From Buddleja alternifolia (taxonomy: Eukaryota; Streptophyta; Magnoliopsida; Lamiales; Scrophulariaceae), in the NCBI GenBank assembly GCA_019426215.1, contig CM033408.1, forward strand, positions 10,791,077-10,855,076: a stretch of DNA of 64,000 nt, given 5' to 3'. The position numbers were made by a program, and so were the translations under genes. Positions 13,405-24,512 of this stretch are shown piece by piece. The notes below the pieces were generated by a model, which was not told the origin of the DNA, made no database searches, and saw only the letters and a program-made list of their open reading frames with translations. Within the stretch, counting starts at the first letter, position 1. Every line of letters begins with the position of its first letter.

Positions 13405-16400
13405 CTACTCAGTTGATGAATTGGCATGCTTTCTTACGAAGAGCTTGCTTATATCCTCTGTCACAATATTACTCCTGCAGAAATAACAACTGTGCGTCAG
13501 TAATTACTCACTTGGGGATGTCAAATGAATATCCAAAAAAGAAAAGAAAAATTCAGGACGTCGAGTGGTGAACTATTAATCGAACACGAAAACAAATCAC
13601 CAGACAGATGTAAAAGTGAAAATATTACTTCGGCAGCTTTATGGACGATCTATAGCAAAGAAATACTACCAACATTACACAAATTAATCGATGCTCACAT
13701 ATTCTACTACTCAGAGTAACAATTATTAACATCAGTTAAGAAGATGAAAACTAACAAATATTTTATTTAAGGAAAACCCCATAACAAAGAGATTCAAACT
13801 TTCAGCTTTCTCATGCAGAAATTAATAGTCCTGGTGGCATGCAAATTGATCTTTCACAGTTTGAGGTTTGGTATTAGATTGACAAATTCCTAGCAACTTA
13901 GGTCCCTCGAGGTGGATTCAGTATGGACTTGCTGGAGTGTTAGTCGTAACATGTCTCTCTTCGGGAATTAATCGAATGCCTAAAGAGGTCCAGCCGCCCA
14001 AAACTGATCAACAAAAAGTTTCAAATGCAAAACTGAACTAACTCTACATTTAGTATATCCTAAGGGCTCGGTTGGTTTGTAGGACTGGACACCACTTGAG
14101 ATTAAATTTGTATAGCCTATCCTATGTTCGGTTTGTGGGATACACGAATTGCATATCCAATTTAGTTACCTCTCCCACTATGTTTTGTACTTTTTTCATA
14201 CTCATTACCGGTCCAATTCAAATTAGATTCCACAATCACAGCTCATACTCGAGAGAATTTTGTCAACAGGATGGTGGACTCGATACCGGGTTGGTTATCA
14301 AAGTCAGGGTCTCAATCCAACAATGCAAATACTAGACAGGTTTTGAAACAGTCAATTAAACCGTATCCACCAGACAAATCTAGCCACAAGATGCCTCACA
14401 GATTATGTGGAGTATCCATACACAGCCCTGTGTACCTCACCTCCAAGCCTTACTAGTCCTTCCTTTGGTTGGAAATTGGAACAGGAGCGCGCAAAAACAA
14501 ACTTAGCTTCCTTTGGAAGCTTTGCTTTCGGTCGCAGTGGAGCTCTAAATCCATGAATTTCTCTTATTCAAATTTTTCTTGTTCAAATTTGTGATAAAGT
14601 GCTTATTCAAGTGACAATAGAGATAACCTTGTCCCCAACCAAATGATATGTCGCCAACAAAATGTAAATACAACATAAAGTACAACTCTGGATCTCGGTT
14701 CTCAATTAATGGCAAATCTAAACACAGAAAAATTGGCTCAAACTCGTACTCGCAATAACCAGTAACTCATCAATCCAATTATAAATGGCTTATTATCCCT
14801 ACAGTAAACAAATTCCAATTTGGCACATATAAAGTTAGAAACTTTATAAGAACAGCTATAGAATTTACGCACTCAAGCATTTTCATATCATCGTAAATAT
14901 ACTTGAAAGATAAATACTCAGAACTTAAGTAGCACCAGATGATAGCCCCACCATTGCAATTTGGGCGGGTCATTCTTAGGAGCTCTAGGAATGGACAAGC
15001 ACAACCATCCATGTGGAGGTCTCACTTACAGTCCAACATACACGGATAGTTATGATTATAGCGGGATTCAGCATCCCGACACTCCATAAGAATAACTCAT
15101 TTGGGCTAAGCCACACGTGAGTAGAGCCAATGGCAATAAAGTAGAAAGGTAAACAAACCTTCCAGCCAGCTGAGGTGGAAGTAAACAACCACCTACTGCA
15201 TCTGGAACACTTTTAGAATGCTTGATGGACATCTTAGGAACTTTACTACGAGGGCCACTAGCAGGCGATCCATTTAAGTCTCTCTTTCGTGCTGCGCTCT
15301 CAGCCATAGCAGCTGCAACTCGGGATGAGTGGTCCAAAACATTCAGTACATTAGGTGGAGCAGGTGAATCAAAGAGGAGCGAGGCATCGGGAAGTTTCAG
15401 CTCAGCAGACTGATTAGGACCTACTTCCATTTGTTTACTTGGCTGCACCAAATTCCCAGAAATCCTAAACAATAAAGATAAATATAAAATAGGAGAACAT
15501 CATCCAAAACAAGAAAAAAGTGAATGAAGCTGCATAATTTACGTCTTCATAAAATTTATGAGGCCCATAACTAGAGAATCAAAAACAAGACAGGAAACAC
15601 GTGTGTAAAAACCCCATCAATCAATGATATCCAAGTGATCGAATCCATTACAGTCCCACAAAAACGCACACCTCAGTGTCATCTGCAAAAGTGCATTCCA
15701 TTGTTTGTCTAGGATTTTGAATTGTAATTTTACTGAACAGGAAAATTTTGCCATTGAATATCCCAATCCATCCACAATGTGGAGCACTTAAGTTCTTTCT
15801 ATACATCACATGGAACTTAGCCACACATAAGCCATGTCAGGGACTATGCGACATCTCAGCGACCAATGTTCGCAGTCCCACCACGACTCATGAGCCTCCG
15901 GACATTTAAGTGACAATATTATGTAATTCAAAGATGTTTTCCCCTAAAATTCGAGTAAATTTGTGAGTGACTTGAAACCAAGATGAAACATCTTAAGTCC
16001 AAATTCGAGTAACCTAAGATGTTTCCCCTAGATTTCAAGACACCGACAAATTCAAAGATAAATATAGCTTGCATTTCAGTCTATTATTTTTTAAATAAAA
16101 ATGCCATTTAAGCATTTAATTTCCTTACTTATTTTCTCTCAACGGCACAGTCCTTAATCAACAACAAAAATATAACCAACAATGGTGAATGGACAACCAT
16201 GATTTCCAATAACGAAAGAATAATTAGAAAGCCCAGATAGACAAACTTAAGAAAGTATTAAATGCCTTTGATAATTTTATATAATTGTTTTTCCCAAAAG
16301 AGATGCATCCTTAATTTGTATATTACTAGGAATGGTATAAAATTTAACTTATATATATATATATATATATAGATAGCCCGATTAACAAAAACCCAGAAAG

Positions 16401-16606
16401 CAGACAACTAAACAAATTAAAGAAAAAAAAAAGTTCAGGAGAAATTACTTCTTGTTGGGGGCATGAGCAAGGTCGTTGTTCGCCGATGTTGATGGTGATG
16501 ACGGACCTGCTGGAGGGACCCCAAAACGTCGTCGTTTGTCCTCCGTACCAGAAAGTTCTTTTGGTTCGTCTTCATCTGAAGAAGCTGCGTAATCCACTAG
16601 CGACAT
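13405..16606 (-). CDS. Conserved plant protein of unknown function, 177 aa, three exons
   Basis: Three minus-strand exons join in frame: 16606-16449 (ATG at 16606), 15464-15159 and 13474-13405 (TAG stop), 178 codons including stop. Both introns are GT-AG and phases match: AA plus G, then AG plus G. The start is MSLVDYAASSDEDEP, an acidic N-terminus followed by a basic KRRR and a Pro/Ser-rich stretch. The middle exon carries LPDASLLFDSPAPPN and a predicted helix DHSSRVAAAMAESAARKR. The end is GRSNIVTEDISKLFVRK. I recall similar plant proteins with the same C-terminal signature but no established role. The acidic-basic, low-complexity make-up suggests a nuclear protein; this is inference. Intron 2 is long (1.7 kb) and AT-rich. 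A Mutator-like element end lies about 90 bases upstream of the start codon. Confidence 0.8.
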
Positions 16607-17404
16607 GATAAACCGAATAATTGTTTTCTTCTCTGATTCCTTCTTTGTCCTCTTTTGTTTTTCCCTCTAGACTAGAGAACTGGCCTGTCCATGGGAAGTT
16701 TGCAAAAAAAGGCTTCATTTGCAACACATGGATGGTTTTGGGCCTCCACAGTTTTTGTCTTGTTTTTCATTGCGAAAATGACAAAAAAGTCCCTGAAAAA
16801 AATTTCTCTACTTAAATCTATTAAAACTATAATTACGTAAACATCCCTCTTACCCCTGATACCCCCAGCCCCCATATCTACCCATCCCTGCTACCTGACA
16901 CCCGACACTACACTGAGAGAAAAAAACGAGAGAGAAGAAGAAGAGACCCCCGATACACGTGATACCACCGGAGAAAGAAGAGTCCATATCCCGGAGAAAG
17001 AAAGATCGCCGGTCGCCGAGAAGTGAATCTCCCATTTCACGCCGCCTGTTTCCATTCCATTTCGCGCTGCCTGCTTCCATTGTTGTGGGACGGACCCGTC
17101 GTCTGCCATTGAAGAAGAAGAAGAAGGAGAAGAGAAGTTAAAGGTATTGAAGCAACCCGAGCCTATATACTTGTAGAAATTGTGAATTTTTTCAAAATTT
17201 TGTGAAATTTTTGTAAAATGCTCAATTTCCCCAATGTAATTTAATTTATAATTATTGAAGCATATTTTTTTTATTTTGAAAAACCTTGATCAATGAATGA
17301 ATAAATGATTTGTTGGGTTAATTTGTCCCAGTTTTTAAGCACATTTTGATATTAGGGTTTATGTAATTTTAAGGATTGTGTTCATGTTATGCATTTGCAA
17401 AGTA
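16607..17404. promoter_or_regulatory. 5' region shared by the minus-strand gene and the MULE gene
   Basis: 16607 to about 16696 should hold the 5' UTR and core promoter of the minus-strand gene. From about 16697 the sequence is read as the MULE end, then the leader of its DUF1985 gene. That leader includes a purine-rich tract near 16915-17000 and a GAAGAAGAAG run at 17110-17140. A likely non-coding first exon ends before the ATG at 17405. No TATA box was assigned. Confidence 0.35.
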
Positions 17405-19732
17405 ATGGATGCTCCCCGTGGTGATGAACGTTCATCTTTGACGGAGAACGAGCCTTCTACCTCATCGACACCCCCTGTAAGTAAAAACTTCTTCCATTTA
17501 TTTATAATGCTTTTGTGGAGATGGGGAAATTAGGAGAAATTGATTGTTTTGTTTTGGAATTATTGATGAAACGGATGAATTGATAAGTGTTTATTGATGA
17601 AATTGATGAATTCATAGGGATTTTTTGAATGAAATGATGCATGGTTTAATTTTGGTTATTGTTTTGGAATTATTGATGAAATGGATGAATTTGTAAGTGT
17701 TTATTGATCAAATTGATGAATTCATAAGGATTGTTCAAATGAAATGATGCATGCTTTAAATTTGGTTATCGTTTGAAATTATTGATCAAACGGATGAATT
17801 GATAAGTGTTTATTGATCAAATTGATGAATTCATAAGGATTTTTCGAATGAAATGATGCATGGTTTAATTTTGGTTATTATTTTGGAATTATTGATCAAA
17901 TGGATGAATTGATAAATGTTTATTGATCAAATTGATGAATTCATAAAGATTTTTTGAATCAAACAAGTGTGATTAGCCACTTTGTATTGAATATGGCATT
18001 CTATGAAAATAGATTGAAGAACTCTGTTGACTTTCAATAGTAATGTTCTTTTATGACAATATATTTAGTTGATGATCTCTTATGCTAGTTCAATAATCGA
18101 TTTCAATATGCTAGTTCATAGCTCTCATTTTTGTATATGCTGTTTCGTTGTCATTATATTTGAAGAGTTTTCAATTGTCTTGTTCAGGTCCCCATTCTAT
18201 ATTTGACCCTTGAAGAATGTAATTTCAAGGGTAAAATCAACACCTATTGCAAAATGGCCGAAGAATGCTTATTGATCGAAAGATGTTTAAGCGACCATCC
18301 GGATAGGATGAATTGGTTGAGGGATTCTCAATTCGGGCCATTATTTGACGCCGCTCCCTACACGGATATGACTCTAACTCCATTGTGGATTCTTCTATGC
18401 CGAAAAGTGAAGTCTCCCAATAATTCTGAGATTTGGTTTGTTTTGAATGGAGTTCCGATTCGGTATTCGTTGATGGAGCACGGCTTAATTAGTGGGTTGA
18501 ACTGTGGTGAATATCCGAAGGAAGGACCTATCCTGGGAGAAGAAAACTTTTTATCAAGATATCTCGACATGAAAAAGGTCACACTAGCAAGTATAAGGGA
18601 AGTACTTGCAAATATTCGAATTCCCGAAGAAGTCGAGTCTCCCACTGGCGATGATGATAGAAGGCTAAGCATTGTTAGGAAAGGGGGCCGGGACACGATG
18701 AAGGACGACAAGTTGAAGTTGTGCTTACTTTATCTAATGGGTTCGGTGTTGTTTTATAGTGGAAATGAAAATGCAAAAATAGATTCCACGCTATTCCAAA
18801 TAGTGGAGAGTCTAGAATTTGCAAAATCGTATCCATGGGGTCGTCGCTCCTTTGGTTTTCTGATGGAGCAGGTGACAAGTTTGGACATGGCACAGAAGAA
18901 GATGTCCAGAAACCCACAGTGGAAATGTCCCGGTTTCACCATACCTCTTATGGTAAGTCTTTTAATGATGTTTTCATATATTGCTATATTTGAAACTGTG
19001 ACTTTTATATTGGGAAATATATAAACCGGCCGTCTTTTTTTTTGTGTGTAGCTTCTTCCTTTTGAGTGCCTATCCGTCCTGTCACCTACTATTGGGCAAT
19101 TGAGGGAGAATATTGACCCCATATTGGCCCGAATGTGCAAGTGGACGATGAAACCGAAAGTGAAAAAATAATTTCCGAGTTTCGACCAGTTGCTTAAATT
19201 GGTCTTAAACACGAATGTTGGTATGCATTTTTTTTGGACATTATGTTTTTGAAATTAATATAATTAATGAGTTTTGTAACTTTTTATAATTCTCCAAATT
19301 TTGTAGGACATTACAAGCATACTAAAGCCCACTCCGGAGGAATGCGCTTCAATTGATACGGAGTTTCCTCCTTTCAATGCGAAAAACTCCGTGGTGGACC
19401 CGACCACTGATGCGTGGTCTGCAATTTTGGAGTCAGGGGGAAGAATTCTATTTGAAGACATGTACCTTGCTGACGTGGTCGGTAAATGTTCTTCGCTTGG
19501 ATTGGACGGAGTCGAAGACATTAGTGATCCTCTGCCCCAAATAGATCCATCAGCCATCCCAGCCGACAGCATTCCACCGTTATCCTCCATCCCTCTTCCT
19601 AAAAGGGCTCCCGGTCATTCAACGGAACCTAATAGCGAGGTTTTCAGAATGTTGAGTGAGATTTTGGGAAAAATATCTGAGATGGACTCGAGAGTGGATG
19701 GTAGACTAGGCAACGTGGAAAATAGGATATAA
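17405..19732 (+). pseudogene. DUF1985-domain part of a MULE-carried DUF1985-Ulp1 gene
   Basis: Exons 17405-17476 (MDAPRGDERSS..., 24 codons), 18188-18952 (255 codons), 19052 to about 19216, and 19307-19732. Exon 2 matches the DUF1985 pattern: FGPLFD near its start, EIWFVLNGVPIRYSL, LISGLNCGEYP, KLKLCLLYLMGSVLF and YPWGRRSFGFLM. The last exon gives PTPEE, then an acidic stretch and a coiled-coil-like heptad region ending VDGRLGNVENRI. DUF1985 is of unknown biochemical function and is typically fused to a Ulp1 protease in plant MULEs. Lesions: an in-frame TAA at 19169-19171 and another TAA at 19730-19732, after which the frame continues (SIENQIAMIRG) until the solo LTR at 19774. The donor of exon 3 must be the weak GTTGGT to keep frame, which is doubtful. 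The Ulp1 exons follow beyond the LTR. Confidence 0.75.
17553..17960 (+). repeat. ~110-bp tandem repeat in intron 1 of the DUF1985 gene
   Basis: About 3.7 copies start near 17553, 17663, 17772 and 17883. Each contains GGAATTATTGATSAAAYGGA, a second ATTGATGAATTCATA block and a GAATGAAATGATGCATG block. Copies differ by scattered substitutions. Confidence 0.9.
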
Positions 19733-19773
19733 AGCATAGAAAACCAGATAGCTATGATAAGAGGCATTTTTAC

Positions 19774-21483
19774 GTGTTTTTAAGCCCCTTTGCGTTTATG
19801 TTTTAGGTTCATTTATCGCTTAATTCTTGCTACATGTGCGTTTAATTCGTGCATTAAGTGATTTCAGGTCTTAAATGGATACAATCGAAGAACGGGATGA
19901 AAAACGACGTATAAAACAAGTTCAGGCCAATTTGCTTCTGTTGTCCACGCCCAGGCGCCAGTATTACCACGCCTAGGCGCCGGAAAAGATGCAAATAACG
20001 TCAACATTCTGCTTTCCGCGCCTAGGCGCCGTTCTGTCCACGCCTGGGCGCCGTATCTGCACCAGTTTCCACGTTCGAGCGATATTTTCTTATTTTTAGA
20101 GACCGAATTGGATGAAGTTTCCTTCTACAAAGTTGTAGACTATGTGTTAGCTTCAAATGAGGACTTGAATCATCCAAATCGGAGTTTTGTGGAGAGAGTT
20201 AGAAGGAATACAATTACTGCGCCAGACAGAGGCAAATACTCCCACATTCTGATTGGGCGCCCGAGCGCCATAATTCCCGCGCCTAGGCGTGGCCACATCC
20301 GAGATTTGATTCCTTTCAGCAAAAGATCATCATTTGATGGGTGAATGGAACATTTAAGCCAAGAGGTCATCACATGTATGGGAGGGATGTCATAAGTATG
20401 TTTCTCTTACTAGATCTACTTTAGGGAATTATATACTACTCACTTTAAGAGTAGTGGAGGGGACACTAGGGGGGACATACACATGAGGAGCTGATTTGTG
20501 GTGGTCTTCTTAAGGATTTTAGGGAGCAATTGACCGATGACATCTAGAGGAGGAGAGAGAGAGAGGCATTTTGGCTATCACTTTTCACTCATCACCATTC
20601 TTCATCACTTTTTCTGTGAGAGGGAACAAGAGAGAGGAGCTAAGGATTGAAGATCAAGAGCAAAGATCCATCATCAAATCAATTGAGGGAGTTTTAATTA
20701 TTTGCATTTACATGTTTATTTCCATGAGTATGTATATGTTTGTATTAAATTTTCTTAAGGCTTTGATGAGAGGCTAATATTGTAGAACTAAGGCCATGTG
20801 AAGGCCAAATTTATGAATCAATATATGTGAAGTTGCTCTTTGTATTAATTCTCCTATTGCTTTGTGTGTTAATTCTATGCTTTTATTCCAATCATGTGTT
20901 TGATCACCATATGCTTGCTATCTTGCCTAATCTAGTTGTTCGAGAGAAATAGATTAGGGTGCAAGAGAATTAACACATCATCCGAAACAAATGAGGGATT
21001 GCCCTAGAAATAGGTAAAGATTCCCGGGTGTTGTTAGCCGGATTCGTTCGGGGAAGCTCTAGAACGTTAATGCGTGATTTTTGATTAGATTCTCGGATAG
21101 ACATATTTAGAGAACCGTCAAATAATCATAGGATTATTATGTGCCGAGACATCGGGTAATAGTTAATTTAGGAGTTTCCACCAAAGCAATAGGAGTCTAA
21201 TAATTCGAAGAGTAGCTCATATATATTGACGAGTAGATTCGGTTGTAGCATGTGCCTTAGTCATTTTATCATACGTGAGATTAAATCTATAGTACGTTTC
21301 TCTTTGGTTCTTCGTTTGTTTAATCTCTTTTCTTGCACTTTACTTTAATTATCTTATCTTTATCGAAAATCATTAACTAGAATTCAAGTCCTTGTGGTTC
21401 GACAACCCGGACTTTTTTGTCCACTTATTACTAAACACGTCTAGTGCACTTGCTATCATAGCACGTTAGTTTTTAGCGTGTCA
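19774..21483 (+). mobile_element. Solo LTR, Athila/Tat-type gypsy
   Basis: The insert starts TGTTTTTAAGCCCC and ends TTAGCGTGTCA, with TG...CA ends, and separates the DUF1985 exons from the Ulp1 exons. Its 3' part (GGTTCGACAACCCGGACTT, then TCCACTTATTACTAAACACG) parallels the end of the LTRs at 38552-40052 and 42768-44326. This places it in the same broad lineage but a different family. It contains repeated GCGCCTAGGCGCC palindromes near 19950-20055 and 20260-20290. No internal retroelement DNA or second LTR is present. A 5-bp target duplication was not clear, so ends could be off by a few bases. Confidence 0.7.
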
Positions 21484-21498
21484 AGCTATTTTCCACAG

Positions 21499-22688
21499 AT
21501 TTCAGAGGGATGATGAACACTTTTCTGGTGTTGATCGTGATGTGCCAGTTCATGGTTCAGTGAGCCCTCGTGTTGATATTGAGATGGATATTGTGGCTGA
21601 TGAGGTCGTGGTTGGAGAAGGAGAGGTTGCTAATGTCCTACTGAACTTGAAACACGATGAGATACTTCCTCGCCCTGTCGATCGCGACCATCCAAAGAAG
21701 GAGAGGAAAAAGGGCAGGCTTATACAGTCGCCATGGACTGAGTTAGCCCCACCGAAGAAGGTAATACAGTCAGTTGTTATTTAATGAATTTATTTCGTGT
21801 ACGATATATTTTGTCTTTCGTATGAATAACGTGTTTTAGCTTCAGGCCAAAACTGCTACGGAGCCTGAAACGGGACACCTTCAGTTCGAGGCACTGAAGG
21901 TGGATCTGGATGCAGCTCCTTTGTCATCTTTCCATGAGGGAACTGGAAAAATAATGATGAGTGGAGAGGATGAGGAGCCGGGGCTTAAAAAGGTGAAGGT
22001 GGAGGAGGTTACAGTGGAAGAGAATTATCATTGTCAGCCTTTGACCCCATACGAGCAAAAGCGATATAACAACGCAATGTCCTATAAGTTACCGGCTGAC
22101 AAAATAGTGGTGAGTGTGAATGACTTCCCTGTAACAGTGGAAAACCTTCGCACCTTGAAACCTCGAAAATGGCTTGATGACGTAGTCATTAATGCTTACC
22201 TCATTTTACTGGCTGAAAGGCAGATGAGGGAGCCAGAGAGGTACTTGAGGTGCCATTTTTTTAATACTTTCTTTTTAGTGAAGTTGAAATCTGGCGATAG
22301 TTTTGATTGTGTGGAAAATTGGGTAGATTCAAACATTTCTCTTGTTGATTGTGATGCAATCTTTGTCCCCATCCACGATATTAATCATTGGGCTTTAGCC
22401 ATTATCAACCTGAATGAGAGAAAAATGCAGTATATTGATTCGTTGGGTCCTCACAGGACTGATAATGAGGTTTTTAACTTGTTGAAAAACTATCTTGTCC
22501 AATACGTGAGGCACAAATGTGGACAAGATTATGATTTGAGTGGATGGGCTGAGGAAATTGTGTGCACCATGCCTCGACAGCAGAATGGCGATGACTGTGG
22601 AGTGTTTATGCTCAAGAACATCAACTATTTTTGTACTCGAGAACAGTTTAGGCAATTGAAAAATTATAACGCCGAGCGCATGGGTTGA
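21499..22688 (+). pseudogene. Ulp1 (C48) SUMO-protease-like domain of the MULE gene, copy 1
   Basis: Exons 21499-21760 and 21846-22688 join in frame. The first is acidic (DDEHFSGVDRDVP...). The second holds the C48 cysteine-protease domain: W in RKWLDDVVINAYL, His in NHWALAI (codon 22386), Asp in QYIDSLG (codon 22437), Gln in MPRQQNGDDCGVF and catalytic Cys at codon 22596. All four active-site elements are present. Ulp1-family enzymes cleave SUMO precursors or conjugates; MULE-carried members have uncertain activity. The frame ends early as NAERMG-stop because of one missing base near 22682. The inverted copy shows the fuller end IGLIRKKIALDIFNKRLFEQ. The protease is the C-terminal part of the DUF1985 gene interrupted by the solo LTR. 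Domain identity is certain; function in this copy is doubtful. Confidence 0.85.
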
Positions 22689-22796
22689 TCAGAAAGAAGA
22701 TTGCATTAGATATTTTTAACAAGAGGGTTGTTTGAACAATAATTGTATTATCTTGGATACTTATGTATGACAATGTAAATTGAATTTTATTGTAAA

Positions 22797-23063
22797 TTGA
22801 ATTTTATTTTATATGAAGCATTTGTTGAGTCAATTGATTTAGATATTGGATTGCAATGTTGTTATCTTAAAATTAGTTGGACCCCTGTATTGTGTGAATA
22901 TTTGGTATCTGAAATTGCAAATGTTGTCAACGAACATGTTCAGGATACATTGGATGTTGATGAGGCATATTTTTTTGTGCCTCTGACCGCAGACGAGAAG
23001 AGACTGATTTCAGAATCCATATCCGATCCCCGGAAGGTGAAATTGTTGATGAGTATAACCTAA
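22797..23063 (+). other. ORF fragment of unknown identity after Ulp1
   Basis: The frame reads VVNEHVQDTLDVDEAYFFVPLTADEKRLISESISDP near its end, which looks protein-like, with balanced composition and charged helices. It has no recognised family. It could be a displaced exon of another MULE gene. The inverted copy carries it at about 62390-62560 with single-base losses. Confidence 0.3.
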
Positions 23064-23064
23064 G

Positions 23065-23165
23065 GCAGAGCACTCGCTGCCTAAGGCAGTGCACTCGGCG
23101 CCGTGGTGCCACCACGGTGCCGAGTGCACCCCTGCCTAAGGCAATTTACCGCACCATTGTGCCGA
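23065..23165. repeat. GC-rich palindromes (CTGCCTAAGGCAG and GGCACCACGGTGCC)
   Basis: Two palindromic motifs alternate: GCTGCCTAAGGCAGTG and ACTCGGCGCCGTGGTGCC, followed by CACGGTGCCGAGTGC and CTGCCTAAGGC. A further GGCACCACGGTGC lies at 23739-23752. The same motifs recur at 57770-57890 in the transposase half. Confidence 0.85.
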
Positions 23166-23180
23166 GTTCAATTCCATGGG

Positions 23181-23678
23181 CCGATACCGTGATATAGGAC
23201 CCGGTATCGCGGTATCGCTACGATACCCCGATGTAGGACCCCAGTATCTCGGTATCGCTCATTAAAGTTACATTGGACCCAACACGGGTCGATACTGCGA
23301 TACAGGGTCTTGTATCGCCGTATCGGATATGGCGTACTGTAATACAGGGCCTTATATTGCAATATATCGCGTGTACGATACTTTGATACATGGGTTCGTA
23401 TCGCTGTATTGACGAGATTAGTGTCCCATACTTCTGAATACTGCGATATGGGACCCCTGTATTGTAGTGTTTGGGTGCAAAATACACCAACACCTATTCA
23501 CATATCTTGGTATCACCTGATAGACCCCAAACAGCTTGGAATTTTTCATAAGACGGCGATACAGGGGCTCAGTATAGTAGTATCGACATGGGCCGATACC
23601 GCAATAATATAATAACCCCTGTATTTCAGCATCCAATTAGTTAATACTGAGATACTGGGGTCCTATATCACAGTATTC
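23181..23678. repeat. Array of back-to-back hairpin units (GATACYGYGATA...TATCGCGGTATC)
   Basis: About ten diverged units of roughly 35-50 bp. Each is itself an inverted repeat: an arm like GATACCGYGATA, a loop like TAGGACCCG, then the complementary arm TATCGCGGTATC. The best are at 23181-23217, 23288-23323 and 23643-23677. No persuasive protein frame runs through the array. It separates the Ulp1 gene from the Athila-ORF1-like gene. Confidence 0.85.
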
Positions 23679-24512
23679 ACCAAAATGAAAAATTAAAAAT
23701 ATGAAAAATTAAAAATTTCAAAAATAAAATATAAAAACGGCACCACGGTGCTGGTGTTTCGTTCCCACAGTGCCAACACAACAGATTCACCCGATTCAAT
23801 TCAAACCAACCCCACGCGCCACGCCACGCCACAACAGAACACAGGCAAAATTGAAACGCAAACCTTCGTTTCTTCCATCAACTCATTCTTCCATCAAATC
23901 CCGGCCCCTCTACCGAATCCGCTATCAATCACCGCACGGCTCCTCCATCGACTCACTCTTCGACACAAGATGAAGTATGGGCTTTTCTAACTATCGAAAG
24001 TTGGTTGTATAACATTTGTTGTTGTTGTTTTTTGTTGTGATTAGCATTGCAATGGCATTTTCTGTTTTTGAATTAGTAATACAATTGTTGGGCATGCTTG
24101 TGTGTTAATTAATTGCTAGAATGTATATACGGGTTCAATGAAGGCAAGGTGTTCGATGAATTGGTTGATAGAGATTTTGTTGATTCTTTGTGGTTGGCAT
24201 TTGGTGTTTTTGATATAGAATTGCAAAGTGATAATTGGGCATGCTTCTGTGTTAAATTGATACTAGAATGAAGATGCCTAAATAATGAATGCAAGGTGTT
24301 CGACAAAACCCCCCACAAAAAATCCAATTGCCCAGTTGTAGTTGTAGTTGATTTGTAAATCTTGTAGTTGTAGTTAATGAAATATACTCAAATTTGTGAT
24401 ATATTTCATGTTTGATAATGCAGGTGTCCATTCATTTGTCGACTAAAATATGGGCTGAAAAAGGGCTCGTACCGCCGGGAGACCCGGTACGGATTTGGAG
24501 ATTGTACCTTCA
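23679..24512 (+). promoter_or_regulatory. Leader region of the Athila-ORF1-like gene
   Basis: A C-rich, coding-poor stretch (23760-23970) looks like a 5' UTR exon. It is followed by an AT-rich apparent intron ending TGATAATGCAG at 24422. The intron carries two AAGGTGTTCGA motifs (near 24148 and 24294). The same layout is found inverted in copy 2. Confidence 0.35.

Noticed and set aside
13525..13719. 64-codon plus-strand ORF
   Set aside because: It lies in an intron of the minus-strand gene and has a biased, unrecognisable product.
14072..14456. ORFs and a possible MITE (GGGCTCGGTTGGTTTG start) in intron 2 of the minus-strand gene
   Set aside because: A matching inverted end with target duplication could not be found.
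15222..15413. Plus-strand ORF opposite exon 2 of the conserved gene
   Set aside because: Antisense shadow of a well-supported exon.
18358..19212. Minus-strand ORFs opposite the DUF1985 exons
   Set aside because: Shadows; the plus-strand frame matches DUF1985 with splice sites.
23168..23636. ORFs through the hairpin array
   Set aside because: The peptides are by-products of repeated GATAC/GTATC units; the hairpin symmetry explains the sequence better than coding.
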